From Microbulbifer rhizosphaerae (GTDB taxonomy: Bacteria > Pseudomonadota > Gammaproteobacteria > Pseudomonadales > Cellvibrionaceae): DNA of 64,000 nt. The translations under genes and the position numbers were made by a program. Location: contig NZ_JACHWZ010000002.1 in NCBI RefSeq assembly GCF_014191725.1, positions 1-64,000 of the forward strand, read 5' to 3'. Below, piece after piece: positions 55,238 to 64,000 of this stretch; within the stretch, counting starts at the first letter, position 1, and each line of letters begins with the position of its first letter. Below the pieces are notes generated by a model. It was not told the DNA's origin and made no database searches. It worked only from the letters and a program-made list of their open reading frames with translations.

Positions 55238-55702
55238 TCACTTTTCAAATTGGGGAATGACATTGGCCCGCTCGATGCTGTCGATGGGCAACAGATATTC
55301 GTTCTCACTGTCGACGCGCAGTACCACTTCCTCGCCCTCTACGCCGACCAACAGGCCGCGCCATTTGCGCTGGCCGTCCAGCGGCATACGCAGGCGAACC
55401 TCGATCCGGGAGCCGGCAAAGCGCTGATAATGATCCAGTTTGTACAGGGGACGGTCGAGCCCCGGCGAGGAGACTTCCAGGGTGTACTTGCCGCTGATGG
55501 GGTCTTCCACGTCCAGCACGGCGCTCACCTGACGACTGACCTTCTCGCAGTCCTCTACGGCGATACCCCGCTCGGAATCGATGTAAATACGCAATAATGC
55601 GTTGCGGCCGTGAGTCTGATACTCGATACCCCACAGCTCACAACCCAGTGATTCCACCACCGGGGCCAGAAGTTGTTCCAACCGTTCGCGCTTAGTCGCC
55701 AT
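55238..55702 (-). CDS. rimP: Ribosome maturation factor RimP
   Basis: 154 residues from ATG 55702 (MATKRERLEQLLAPVVESLG). The open frame extends further upstream only through a terminator and REP. RimP assists 30S assembly. Conserved: GCELWGIEYQTHGRNALLRI, GIAVEDCEKVSRQVSAVLDV, YTLEVSSPGLDRPLYK. First protein gene of the nusA-infB operon. Confidence 0.96.
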   Translation of the reverse strand: MATKRERLEQLLAPVVESLGCELWGIEYQTHGRNALLRIYIDSERGIAVEDCEKVSRQVSAVLDVEDPISGKYTLEVSSPGLDRPLYKLDHYQRFAGSRIEVRLRMPLDGQRKWRGLLVGVEGEEVVLRVDSENEYLLPIDSIERANVIPQFEK

Positions 55703-55847
55703 TAGCCGCCATACAAATCGGCAGGACAGCCGATTTGCACAGCTGTCAGCTGCCCCAATGGGTGAAGTGCAGGGAGGCACTTCATGAAACAAAAAATGGG
55801 CCTGCGGCCCACTTCGAAGTATTCCTGCGCAATTTTTGGCGCAGATA

Positions 55848-55872
55848 CGAAAAAGCCCCTGACGGGGCTTTG
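55848..55872 (-). terminator. Terminator downstream of the initiator tRNA
   Basis: On the minus strand AAAGCCCCGTCAGGGGCTTT is followed by TTCG. It would end or attenuate tRNA transcription before rimP. Confidence 0.7.
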
Positions 55873-55876
55873 ACCG

Positions 55877-55929
55877 CCTGTGGGAGCGAGCGCTGCTCGC
55901 GAATTCGCCTGCAAGGCAGGCTCCCACAG
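55877..55929. repeat. REP-like palindrome, type B variant
   Basis: CTGTGGGAGCGAGCGCTGCT with an inner GAGCGctgCTCGC hairpin is followed by TTCGCCTGCAAGGCAGGCTC ending CCCACAG. It combines arms of two REP variants, between the tRNA gene and rimP. Confidence 0.65.
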
Positions 55930-55936
55930 CAAAATT

Positions 55937-56013
<77 letters not shown>

Positions 56014-56221
56014 TCAACTCTAAGAAACGAAGCCTGGTGCTCTTCGCTTCTCTGCGGTGGGTTACCCCAACCGCTCAAGAGGCTGCGCATTCTAGGGGCA
56101 CCGCCCGGGCGAGTCAAGTCACATCTGGCATTTATTTACACGCCACCTTAAGCCCGTCCGTCGCACAGTATAGATAGAAGAAACAGCAGCCGACGGCCGC
56201 ACCACTTCATAATAATACAAT

Positions 56222-56245
56222 TGATATAGATTCTCATTTATTTTA
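56222..56245 (+). promoter_or_regulatory. Fur-box-like site upstream of the siderophore-type receptor
   Basis: TGATATAGATTCTCATTTAT contains GATTCTCATT, the right half of the classical Fur box GATAATGATTCTCATT, within an AT-rich leader 70-90 bases before the receptor ATG. It suggests iron-dependent repression. Confidence 0.6.
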
Positions 56246-56313
56246 GTATCACCTGCCTTTCCCCCCACCGGTCCGGCGACCCGGGCGGCAGATTTGTTTC
56301 GACAGGAGTTCCT

Positions 56314-58413
56314 ATGCGCGGTGCAAAAACCACTCTGGCGCTGGCCATTTCCCTCACTTCCATCCCGGCCCTGGCCGACGACCAGCGCATCGAAGAAGAA
56401 GTGGTGGTAACCGCCGGCCGCACCGAGCGGCCCCTCAGTTCGGTACCCAACACCGTCACCCTGATCGACCGGGAGGCCCTGGCGGAACAGATCGGCGTAA
56501 GCAGCGACCTCTCCACCATCCTCGGCAATCTGGTGCCCAGCTTCTCTCCCAGCCGCCAGAAGCTGACCAACTCCGGCGAGAGCCTGCGCGGTCGCAAGCC
56601 GCTGTACATGATCGACGGCGTGCCCCAGTCCAACCCCCTGCGCGACGGCGGCCGCGACGGCCACACCATCGATCCGCTGATGCTGGAGCGGGTGGAGGTG
56701 ATTCACGGCGCCAACGCCATTCACGGTATGGGGGCCTCCGGCGGCATCATCAACCTGGTCACCAGAAAGCCCAGCGGCGAACTGCAGCAGAGTCTGCGGG
56801 CGGAATCCGCCTTCCAGCCCGAGGACACCGGCGACAGCCTGAGCTACGGTGGCAGCTACAGCCTGTCCGGCGAGCTCGGCGGCATCGACCTGCTGGGCAG
56901 CGCCAGCTACCGCGAAAACGGCCTCGGCTACGACGCCGACGGCGAAGTGATCGGCTTCGATAATACCCAGGGCGACACCATGGACAGCGAGGCCCTGAAC
57001 ACCTTTATAAAGCTGGGCCACAGCTGGGAGGGACAGCGGCTGGAGCTGACCGTCAACCGTTACGAGATCGAGGGTAGCAACGACTGGACCGCCCTCTACG
57101 TAGAGGACGGCTGGGCCAACGGCGTACCCACCACCGCCGTCAAGGGCGAGGTCCCCGGCGACGCCCCGTCCAACGAGGTCACCACCATTAACCTGCAGTA
57201 CAGCAACGACGACTTCCTCGGACAGAAACTGCGGATGCAGACCTTCCGCCAGGACTTTGCCGGTACCTACGGCGGCGGTAACTTCGGCACTTTCCAGGAC
57301 CCGGTCTACGGAGAAGATATTTTCGACCAATCCCAGAACAACTCGGAAAAGCAGGGGGTGAAAATCACCCTGATCAAGGACGAACTGGCGAGCGCACCGG
57401 TGAGCCTGGCCTACGGCCTGGACATCCTCGCGGACGAGACCTGGCAACAACTGGTCCAGACCAGCCGCGCCTGGGTGCCGGAAACCCGCTACGAGAATAT
57501 CGCGCCCTATGCGCAGTTGGAGTTCACCGGTATCGAGCGGTTGGCAATCACCGCCGGCCTGCGCCGGGAAATCTCCAAACTCAAGGTGGACGATTTCACC
57601 ACCCTGGCGTCTTACGGCAGCCAATTCGTCGAAGGGGGTGAACCGAAGTTCAGCGAAACCCTGGGCAATATCGGCGCTACCTACCAGTTCAACGACGTCT
57701 GGCGGGTGTTTGCCAACTACGCCGAGGGCTACTCCATGCCCGACGTGGGTCGCGTATTGCGCGGCATCGATATGCCGGGCCAGGATGTGGAAACCTTCCT
57801 GAACCTGAAGCCGATCCTCACAGAAAACCGGGAGGCCGGCGTCGACTTCAGCCTGGAGAAATTTGCCGGGCAGCTCGCCTATTACCGCTCGGATTCCGAC
57901 TTCGGCCAGCGACTGCAGGCAGACGCCGACGGTATCTACAGCGTCAAGCGCGAGAAAACGGAAATTGACGGCTGGGAATTCCGCGGCCAGTGGTTCGTCA
58001 CGGAATCCAATACTTTGGAACTGCGCTATGCGGAGAGCGACGGCCTCTACGACTCCAACCAGGACGGCCGCGTGGACAGCGACCTGGACGGCCGCAACAT
58101 CGCCCCCAACCGCGCCAACCTGAGCTGGACCAGCAACTGGAGCGACCGTCTGAGCACCCGACTGCAGGCCAACTTTTTGCTGGACCGGGACTTCGAAAAC
58201 AGCGCAGGGGAAACCGCCAGCGAATTCGATGGCTACACCACTATCGACCTGAGTGCCAATCTCGCGGCGCTGGGCGGAGACTTCACCCTGGGCCTGCAGA
58301 ATCTCACCAACGAGGATTATTTCACCTACTACTCGCAAACCGCCGGCAATGACGGTCGCAACTTCAAGGGGCTGGGCCGCAGCGTAAACCTGTCCTACTC
58401 GCGGTTGTTCTAA
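56314..58413 (+). CDS. TonB-dependent siderophore/iron receptor
   Basis: 699 residues, with AGGAG 7 bases before the ATG. Signal peptide MRGAKTTLALAISLTSIPALA, then the TonB-box region IEEEVVVTAGRTERPLSSVP. Plug domain about 40-155: LYMIDGVPQSNPL, ERVEVIHGANAIHGMGASGG, IINLVTRKPSG. The 22-strand barrel ends in NLSYSRLF with terminal Phe. The Fur-like site upstream and the PepSY membrane gene 48 bases downstream (as in piuA-piuB pairs) indicate uptake of a ferric siderophore. The ligand is unknown. Confidence 0.88.
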   Translation: MRGAKTTLALAISLTSIPALADDQRIEEEVVVTAGRTERPLSSVPNTVTLIDREALAEQIGVSSDLSTILGNLVPSFSPSRQKLTNSGESLRGRKPLYMIDGVPQSNPLRDGGRDGHTIDPLMLERVEVIHGANAIHGMGASGGIINLVTRKPSGELQQSLRAESAFQPEDTGDSLSYGGSYSLSGELGGIDLLGSASYRENGLGYDADGEVIGFDNTQGDTMDSEALNTFIKLGHSWEGQRLELTVNRYEIEGSNDWTALYVEDGWANGVPTTAVKGEVPGDAPSNEVTTINLQYSNDDFLGQKLRMQTFRQDFAGTYGGGNFGTFQDPVYGEDIFDQSQNNSEKQGVKITLIKDELASAPVSLAYGLDILADETWQQLVQTSRAWVPETRYENIAPYAQLEFTGIERLAITAGLRREISKLKVDDFTTLASYGSQFVEGGEPKFSETLGNIGATYQFNDVWRVFANYAEGYSMPDVGRVLRGIDMPGQDVETFLNLKPILTENREAGVDFSLEKFAGQLAYYRSDSDFGQRLQADADGIYSVKREKTEIDGWEFRGQWFVTESNTLELRYAESDGLYDSNQDGRVDSDLDGRNIAPNRANLSWTSNWSDRLSTRLQANFLLDRDFENSAGETASEFDGYTTIDLSANLAALGGDFTLGLQNLTNEDYFTYYSQTAGNDGRNFKGLGRSVNLSYSRLF

Positions 58414-58461
58414 CTCATTTTTTCGCCTGCAAGCAGGCGAAGAGTTCGTGCGAAAACATAA

Positions 58462-59580
58462 ATGCGAAAAATATTCTTTACCCTGCACAAATACGCGGGA
58501 CTGACTCTCGGCCTGCTGCTGGCGCTGATCGGCGCCACCGGCAGCCTCTTGGTGTTCGACCACACGCTGGACGAAAAACTCGCACCGCAGACCGTCGACT
58601 TCACCCCTTCCGACAACCTCGCCACCTTCACCGAAATAGTGGCCGCCGCGCGCGCAGCCGTGCCCGGCAGCATACCCCAGCGTGTCCACATCGCCCGCGC
58701 CGAAGGCAGCCCCCACGTGGTACGCTTTCCCGGTCCCGAGGGCGCACCGGGGCCGATAGAGGTCAGCGTTTCCCCCACCGGCGCCCAGGTACTGGCCGTG
58801 CGCGGCTGGGGCGAGTACACAATGAGCTGGATCTACCGGCTGCACTACACGCTGCTGGCCGGCAATACCGGCAAGACGGTGGTCGGTTTTATGGGTTTGG
58901 CGTTGCTGATTTTTTGCATCAGCGGACTGGTGATCTGGTGGCCTCGGGGGAGGCGATGGAAACGGGCTTTCACCATCAAGCGCAACGGCAACCGTTTCCG
59001 TTTCTACTTCGACCTGCACAAGGTGTGTGGTATTTACCTATTGCCGGTATTGTTGGTGATCGCCTTTTCCGGTGTCAGCATCGTGTTTCCGCTGCAAGTG
59101 GAAAAACTGGTGAGTTGGATGATGCCGCTGGAGCCGCGCGGCTCCTGGGGTCAATCGCAGATCACCGGCGCACCGCCGCTGGATCCCGACACCGCCGTCG
59201 CCATAAGCAGGAAAATATTTCCGCAGGGGGAACTGAAGCGTATATACCTGCCGCAAAACGCCGCCGACAGCTACGGACTGACCTTCAGGCAGATGGGCGA
59301 ACCCTGGCGCAACCACGGCGCCAGCTTTGTGCGTCTGGACCAGTACAGCGGTGAAGTATTGATGGTCCACGACGCAACCAAAATCGCCGCCGGCAACCAG
59401 TTTCTCACCTGGCAGTTTCCGCTGCACAACGGCGATGCGCTGGGTTTGGTCGGGCGCTGGCTAGTGCTGATCACCGGGCTGGCGCCGGGGCTGTTGTTTT
59501 TTACCGGGTTTTATCTCTGGTGGAAGAAGCGGCAGTTGGCAAACAGGACCGCTGGTGTTCTGGGCCAACTAGCGTTGTAG
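58462..59580 (+). CDS. PepSY-associated transmembrane protein (PiuB-like)
   Basis: 372 residues. N-terminal helix FTLHKYAGLTLGLLLALIGATGS (described in part) with the typical HxxxG motif, a periplasmic PepSY-type domain (about 40-130), and further helices (LHYTLLAGNTGKTVVGFMGL, ISGLVIWWPRGRRWK, and YLLPVLLVIAFSGVSIVFP). The last helix ends in FFTGFYLWWKKRQ. Proteins of this type are linked to siderophore use, probably as inner-membrane ferric reductases with His-bound haem or flavin. No strong Shine-Dalgarno sequence is visible. Very likely an operon with the receptor. Confidence 0.85.
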   Translation: MRKIFFTLHKYAGLTLGLLLALIGATGSLLVFDHTLDEKLAPQTVDFTPSDNLATFTEIVAAARAAVPGSIPQRVHIARAEGSPHVVRFPGPEGAPGPIEVSVSPTGAQVLAVRGWGEYTMSWIYRLHYTLLAGNTGKTVVGFMGLALLIFCISGLVIWWPRGRRWKRAFTIKRNGNRFRFYFDLHKVCGIYLLPVLLVIAFSGVSIVFPLQVEKLVSWMMPLEPRGSWGQSQITGAPPLDPDTAVAISRKIFPQGELKRIYLPQNAADSYGLTFRQMGEPWRNHGASFVRLDQYSGEVLMVHDATKIAAGNQFLTWQFPLHNGDALGLVGRWLVLITGLAPGLLFFTGFYLWWKKRQLANRTAGVLGQLAL

Positions 59581-59644
59581 GAGCCTGCTTGCAGGCGAAA
59601 ACGGCCGGGCTTCGTAGCTATTCGCCTGCAAGCAGGCTCCTACA
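59575..59644. repeat. REP palindrome, type B (left of the RAYT gene)
   Basis: GTTGTAGGAGCCTGCTTGCA and TGCAAGCAGGCTCCTACA form long arms around AAACGGCCGGGCTTCGTAGC. It ends 7 bases before the RAYT stop codon. Confidence 0.85.
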
Positions 59645-59651
59645 TGGGAAA

Positions 59652-60101
59652 TCAGAGCCAGACGGCATCCCAGAGCGGGTAATCGCGCAGGGAGGAAACT
59701 AGATCTGCCCGCAAGGGGTTGGCGACGATATAACGAGCTGTGGCCTGTAGGTCCTCTTCCTTTCGCAAAGCGTGATCATGAAAGCCGCGCTGCCATACGG
59801 GGCCCTGCCATTCGTCGCGCAAAGCCATGGTCGGCAGCGATTTTACTTTTTGTACGGTTTGCGAAAGATCAACCGATTCTCCCAATTGCGCCAGCCAGTG
59901 GATATGGTCCGGCATTACAACATAGCAGAGTGTAGCTGCGCTGTCCTTCACTTCCATTAACGCGCGAACACAATGACGACCAGCCCAAAAGTCGGAAAAT
60001 ATCTTTTGCCGCTGGTGGCAAACGGCGGTAATCAGATAGATACGGTTTGATTCGCTGTGTCGGCCTAACCGCAAGCGGTAACCCTGTGCTTTTGTGGACA
60101 T
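59652..60101 (-). CDS. REP-associated tyrosine transposase (RAYT)
   Basis: 149 residues of the Y1/IS200-like Transposase_17 superfamily. The metal-binding HUH-type motif is MPDHIHWLAQLG (about residues 62-75). The N-terminal core is RIYLITAVCHQRQKIFSDFW. The WQRGFHDHALRKEEDLQATA block precedes the catalytic Tyr in ARYIVANPLRA (about 128). RAYTs are single-copy domesticated transposases that recognise and spread the REP palindromes flanking them. Here both sides carry type B REPs in opposed pairs. It lacks the TIRs of an active IS. Confidence 0.88.
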   Translation of the reverse strand: MSTKAQGYRLRLGRHSESNRIYLITAVCHQRQKIFSDFWAGRHCVRALMEVKDSAATLCYVVMPDHIHWLAQLGESVDLSQTVQKVKSLPTMALRDEWQGPVWQRGFHDHALRKEEDLQATARYIVANPLRADLVSSLRDYPLWDAVWL

Positions 60102-60126
60102 GGGGCCGTTTTATCGCAAGCAGTGT

Positions 60127-60183
60127 TCGCCTGCAAGCAGGCTCCTACAGGGTGCCCTGTAGGAGCCTGCTTGCAGGCGAACC
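60127..60183. repeat. REP palindrome pair, type B (right of the RAYT gene)
   Basis: TTCGCCTGCAAGCAGGCTCC and GGAGCCTGCTTGCAGGCGAA are perfect complements facing each other around ACAGGGTGCCCTGT. With the copy at 59575 this frames the RAYT gene. Confidence 0.88.
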
Positions 60184-60184
60184 T

Positions 60185-63100
60185 TTACAGCTTGCCGACC
60201 ACATTCAGGAACACGCCCTGACTGTCGAAATCCAGTTGCGTCAGGTCGTCGGAGAAGTCTGTGAAGTTGTAGCCTAAACCCACTTTCAAGTGCTTGCCCA
60301 TATGCCGGTAGAGGCCCACCAGGAAGCCGCTGCGGCTGTCCTCGGCATCCGGCAGGTCGAGCATGCGCCCTTCGACGAGCAGGTCCCAGCGGTTGACGAA
60401 GTGCCAGTCCGCGCGCAGGACGTACAGGCTGGCGCGGCTGTCGAAAAATTCCGGGTCCTCGCGGTCCAGGCTTACCTGCCCCAGGCGGTAGGCGTACTTG
60501 CCGCCCAGGCTCCAGCGGCGGCTGATGTCGTAGGTGGTGTCCACCGAGAAGATATGGCTCTTCTGGATAAACTCGGTGGCTGTGTTGTTCACCGTGACCT
60601 GGTCGGAAGTGGGCACGTTGTAAAAATAGGTGTACTTCAACAGGGTGTTCCAGCGGTCGTTGTCCACCGGACGGTAGGCGTAGCCCACTACCCCTTCGGT
60701 ATATTTACCGTCGTAGAATTCGCCTTGCGAACTCTTGCTGTCGGAGTAGTTGAGCTTTCCTACCAGGCGCCAATCCGGACTGACCTGGTAGCTGAAAGTG
60801 TTTTTCAGCAGCCAGGTATCCCGCTCCGATTCGGAAACGGTGCTTTCATCCACCGGTGTTTCCTGGATATCGGTGCGGTACTCGACGGCGGAGGAGAGGC
60901 GGGTGTTTTCAGAGTCGTACCCCATACTCAAACCGACGGCGCGGCGCTCGGTCTGCGCGCCGGTGCGCGGGTCCTCCAGGGTGCCCGCCTCCACACTGGT
61001 GCCGTAACTCCAGCGGTCACTGGGGGCCAGATCCACCCCCAGGGCATGGGTCAGGCCGGTGGAGACGTCGCCGTGGCTGTATCGCTCCTCGCCGTAGATG
61101 CTCAGGGTATCGGAGTAGCGGCTGCGGAAGCCGGTGCTCATATTGCCCTTGCGCGCACGCAGGCCGGTGTCGGTGCGCTCGTTGTCGAGGGCGTAGTTCA
61201 GGTACAGGTTGGTGCGGTCTGAGATCAGGTAATCGGTACCCAGGCGCGCGGCGGTACCGGTGTCGCCGCCGGAGAGTTCGCTGTCCAGGGTCAGACGTTC
61301 GCTCACCCGATAGGCGCCGCCCAGACCCACGCGGTCGTTCTCCTCGCGGGTGCCGGTGACTTCCAGGGTACGCTGCACGAAACCGAAGGCGCTCCAGTTT
61401 TCACCGGAGTTGTAAGCGGCTTCCACCGCCATATCGGTGCGGTCGCCCTGGGTCTGGGTGGCGGGCACCACCGGCGAAAAGTCCTCGCGGGTGTCGGCGC
61501 GGGCGGCAGTGGCGAGTCGCCAGCGGTCGCTGATCCGGTAGCCCACTTCCATATCCACCGCCTCGGTGTGCAGCCCCAGGTCCTGCTCCTTGCTGTCTGC
61601 CTTCAGGCCCACATCAAAGCGTTCACCGATGGGCAGATTGACACTGGCGCCGTACTGGGTGGTATCCCTGAGGGTCTCCTGGCCCGGCGCGGAAAATCCG
61701 GCCTCGCGCTCCTGGTGGTAGAGGGTGCCGGAACCCCGTGCGCTCTCGAAGAAATCGGCCAGTTGCAGGCTGGCCTCCACCCGCGAGGCGCCGGCCTTGG
61801 CATCCGGGTCCAGGGCGCTCTCATTGCCGAAACTGTAACCGCCGTCGAGGGAGGAGTAGCGGTCCAGGTTGCCCCCCTGGCTGTCCGCCACTTCCATTTT
61901 CAGCCAGCTGCCGGCGCTCTTGCGCAAGGTGAGATCCACACCATGGAGAGAGCTCTCGTTGTCCTCCTCGTCCTGCTGGGTGCCGCTGATGCCCAGTTTG
62001 ACGTAATCGCCGAGCCAGTAGTGGGCGCGCCCGCCCACGGCGAGGGTATCCATTTCCTCGAACCCCGGGGTGTACTCGTAGCGCGCCACCAGGTATTGCG
62101 GGTTGCCGTTGAAGGCGCCGTCCTGGATCAGCAGGTTGTCGTTGGCCAGCGCGGACAGGGGTTTGTTCAGCAGCACACGACCCTGGATATAATCGATATC
62201 GTAATCGACCACCGCGGTGAGGTTTCTCACCGCCAGTACTATGTCCGAATCCTTGTCCCGAACTTCCACCCTCAGACGCTCGGAGCCTGTGGAAATATCC
62301 TGGTGGCGCAGGAAGTACAGCGAACCACCGGTGCCGCGGAATTCGTCGCGGCCGTCGACGGTACCCGGCTCGGCGCCGAAGCCGTCGATCTGGAAGCGCT
62401 TTTCGCCGAAGCTGGTCACCGCATCGCTCTCGAAATGTGCGTTGGCACCGTAGAGGGCCCGGTCGATATGAGCCAGTTCATTGTCGGTGTAGGCGGCCTT
62501 GAAATTGCCCCACAAACCGTAGTCGTCATACTTGGACAGCTTGACGTAAAACTTGCCGGAAGTGGGCGCATCCTCCACCACCGTGGAGTCGTCGCCGAAG
62601 GTCGGGTAGTAGAGGTCCGAGTCCATGCGGCGGAAGAGTTCGTCGGGGGATTTTTCCATAAAATTGGAAAAGAGTTCGTCCACCGGACCCTCTTCGGTAT
62701 CCGCGCTGGCGGCCAGGCGCCAGCCCTCGCCGAAACCGCCGCTTGTGTAGAACGCCAGGCGGCCGTCGTAGCTGACGGAGTTGTCGTAGTGGGTTTCGTC
62801 GCCGGTCACCAGCGCCGCCGGACCGTTGGTCTTGTCGTACCCGATGGTCAGGTCGGCGATGCCCACGGTAAACCAGTCGTCGTTGGCGAAACGCAAATCG
62901 CGCAGAAAGAGGTCGCCGTTGCCCTGCTCGTCCAGCACCGCCACTTCCACCGTGTGCAGGCCCTTGCCGAAAATCTGCTCGGCGACGAACTCGCCCTGCC
63001 CGCTCACCGGCACCGGGTTGCCGCCCAGCCACACGGTGTGCTCCGCGGGAATCTGCGAGCCGTTGACCAGTACCGTGTTGCCGTCCAGGGGAATATTGCG

Positions 63101-64000
63101 GTGTGCCAGGCGGTTTTCGCCGTAGCCCACCAGCAGCTCCCGCTCCACGTCGGTATCCTCCAGGGGCGCATCCAGGCGGTCCACCAGCCACAGGGTCTGG
63201 GGCTCGGTTTCATCGTAGCGGCCTTTTTCGTCGTAGACGCGCAACAGGTATTGCAGTTTTTTCAGCGGTGCACGGAACTCCTCCAGCTCCGCTTCCCACT
63301 CGCCCCTGCCGTTCACATCCAGTTCCACCACTGCCAGCGGCATGTCGCGCACCGACTGCTCCTCCTCGAACAGGCGCACTTCCGCGCGTTCGATAAAGGA
63401 TGGGTAGTTGGTGTAGCTGCGGAACTGCACTCGGCTGTCCGCCACCTCCGTCTCCGGATCGTCGGCGTAACGGATGGTGTTGGGCCAGGCGCTGACATTC
63501 AGCCGCGGCTGCATTTTCTTGTTGTCGAAGCGGAACTGGATATTGGCACTCTCCAGGGCTACGTCGGTACAGCGCTGCAGGTCGGCGGAGTTTTTATAGG
63601 GGTCGTACTCCGGCTCGCCATCCACGGTGATGCGCATCAGGTTCAGGGCATAGGGATTGTTGGCCCGGGCCTCGCGCTGGATGCGCTCGATTTCCAGACG
63701 ATCCTTATCCGCGAGCACCGCCAGTTCGTCGTAGAGCACCTGCACTTCCACGCGGGCACCATCCAGTTGGATAAAGCCGGTGGTCACCACGTCGTCGGAC
63801 TGCACATAGCCGCGCCCTTCGAACTCCACTTGTTCATCGCTGAGATTCAGGTGTTGCTGCACCGCTTCCATGGCGCGGCGCGCACGCGCGGAGGAAAGGC
63901 CCACGTCGTCGCCGTAGACCATGGCCTCGCGGCGCTCCATGCGCTCGTTATCGCTGTAGCCGACAAAACCCACACGCACATTCGCCTTGTCCGCAACCTC
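60185..64000 (-). CDS. Giant OmpA-domain/beta-barrel outer-membrane protein, 5' end outside the window
   Basis: At least 1264 residues; the frame is open to the window edge, so the N-terminus is missing. The first visible part (RVGFVGYSDNERMERREAMV, LSSARARRAMEAVQQHL) is the C-terminal half of an OmpA peptidoglycan-binding domain. A beta-sandwich region follows (about 100-400; LRVYDEKGRYDETEPQTLWL). A very long series of amphipathic strands (about 450-1264) ends FLNVVGKL, though not in Phe. Proteins like this are often encoded next to large Ig-repeat or SdrD-type surface adhesins and may serve as their outer-membrane partner or exporter; the partner would lie outside the window. Confidence 0.75.
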   Translation of the reverse strand, partial: EVADKANVRVGFVGYSDNERMERREAMVYGDDVGLSSARARRAMEAVQQHLNLSDEQVEFEGRGYVQSDDVVTTGFIQLDGARVEVQVLYDELAVLADKDRLEIERIQREARANNPYALNLMRITVDGEPEYDPYKNSADLQRCTDVALESANIQFRFDNKKMQPRLNVSAWPNTIRYADDPETEVADSRVQFRSYTNYPSFIERAEVRLFEEEQSVRDMPLAVVELDVNGRGEWEAELEEFRAPLKKLQYLLRVYDEKGRYDETEPQTLWLVDRLDAPLEDTDVERELLVGYGENRLAHRNIPLDGNTVLVNGSQIPAEHTVWLGGNPVPVSGQGEFVAEQIFGKGLHTVEVAVLDEQGNGDLFLRDLRFANDDWFTVGIADLTIGYDKTNGPAALVTGDETHYDNSVSYDGRLAFYTSGGFGEGWRLAASADTEEGPVDELFSNFMEKSPDELFRRMDSDLYYPTFGDDSTVVEDAPTSGKFYVKLSKYDDYGLWGNFKAAYTDNELAHIDRALYGANAHFESDAVTSFGEKRFQIDGFGAEPGTVDGRDEFRGTGGSLYFLRHQDISTGSERLRVEVRDKDSDIVLAVRNLTAVVDYDIDYIQGRVLLNKPLSALANDNLLIQDGAFNGNPQYLVARYEYTPGFEEMDTLAVGGRAHYWLGDYVKLGISGTQQDEEDNESSLHGVDLTLRKSAGSWLKMEVADSQGGNLDRYSSLDGGYSFGNESALDPDAKAGASRVEASLQLADFFESARGSGTLYHQEREAGFSAPGQETLRDTTQYGASVNLPIGERFDVGLKADSKEQDLGLHTEAVDMEVGYRISDRWRLATAARADTREDFSPVVPATQTQGDRTDMAVEAAYNSGENWSAFGFVQRTLEVTGTREENDRVGLGGAYRVSERLTLDSELSGGDTGTAARLGTDYLISDRTNLYLNYALDNERTDTGLRARKGNMSTGFRSRYSDTLSIYGEERYSHGDVSTGLTHALGVDLAPSDRWSYGTSVEAGTLEDPRTGAQTERRAVGLSMGYDSENTRLSSAVEYRTDIQETPVDESTVSESERDTWLLKNTFSYQVSPDWRLVGKLNYSDSKSSQGEFYDGKYTEGVVGYAYRPVDNDRWNTLLKYTYFYNVPTSDQVTVNNTATEFIQKSHIFSVDTTYDISRRWSLGGKYAYRLGQVSLDREDPEFFDSRASLYVLRADWHFVNRWDLLVEGRMLDLPDAEDSRSGFLVGLYRHMGKHLKVGLGYNFTDFSDDLTQLDFDSQGVFLNVVGKL

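Overview
The window looks like a chromosomal segment of a marine, polysaccharide-degrading gammaproteobacterium of the Cellvibrionales, most likely Microbulbifer or a close relative. This is inferred from the GC-rich backbone, the poly-serine linker lipoprotein, the abundant TonB-dependent receptors, and the Pseudomonas-like order dksA-gluQRS-cbrA-cbrB-pcnB-folK-panB. No species-level marker is visible, so the genus is a guess.

Positions 1-7220 are AT-rich accessory DNA with almost all genes on the minus strand. The region reads as a decaying chromosomal integron. A remnant of an integron integrase lies on the plus strand (6987-7220). It is divergent from a cassette array whose first cassette (about 6040-6709) has a canonical attC, and the cassette's 5' core bases match its own attC R'' box. 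Cassette cargo includes secreted proteins of unknown function, an outer-membrane barrel, an alpha/beta hydrolase, two truncated enzyme remnants, and a toxin/immunity-like pair resembling Tse2/Tsi2. A MITE-like palindrome carrying a REP has landed in the second attC.

Positions 7461-15268 (minus) hold a secreted nuclease with lamin-tail and PKD domains, a periplasmic MsrA, and an operon-like trio of glutamine-synthetase-like, aldehyde dehydrogenase and iron alcohol dehydrogenase genes. After ppa and a 12-repeat propeller lipoprotein comes a fructose/sucrose-type uptake locus (19144-27312): SSS symporter, ROK regulator, GH32-like glycosidase, TonB receptor and ROK sugar kinase. An AT-rich motif shared by the symporter and receptor promoters is a candidate operator.

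Positions 27344-35103 are housekeeping and stress genes (cysE, M15 peptidase, TfoX-C protein, htpX, periplasmic S1C protease, Rieske protein, sfsA, dksA, gluQRS). They lead into cbrX-cbrA-cbrB. Between cbrB and pcnB is a stretch of about 300 bp packed with AAnAAnAA motifs, preceded by a perfect GG-N10-GC sigma-54 promoter and a TGTTAC/GTAACA dyad. In position and composition it is a CrcZ-type Hfq-decoy small RNA. This is the most notable find in the window.

Positions 40939-46521 carry pcnB, folK, a deoxynucleoside kinase, panB, a DUF3291 protein, a hexose-6-phosphate mutarotase and a membrane protein. Positions 46689-56013 (minus) are the classic initiator-tRNA-rimP-nusA-infB-rbfA-truB-rpsO-pnp block. 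Positions 56314-59580 are an iron-uptake pair (TonB receptor plus PepSY membrane protein) behind a Fur-box-like site. A RAYT transposase gene follows, flanked by its REP palindromes. The window ends inside a very large OmpA-beta-barrel protein. Several REP and palindrome families are scattered between genes throughout.
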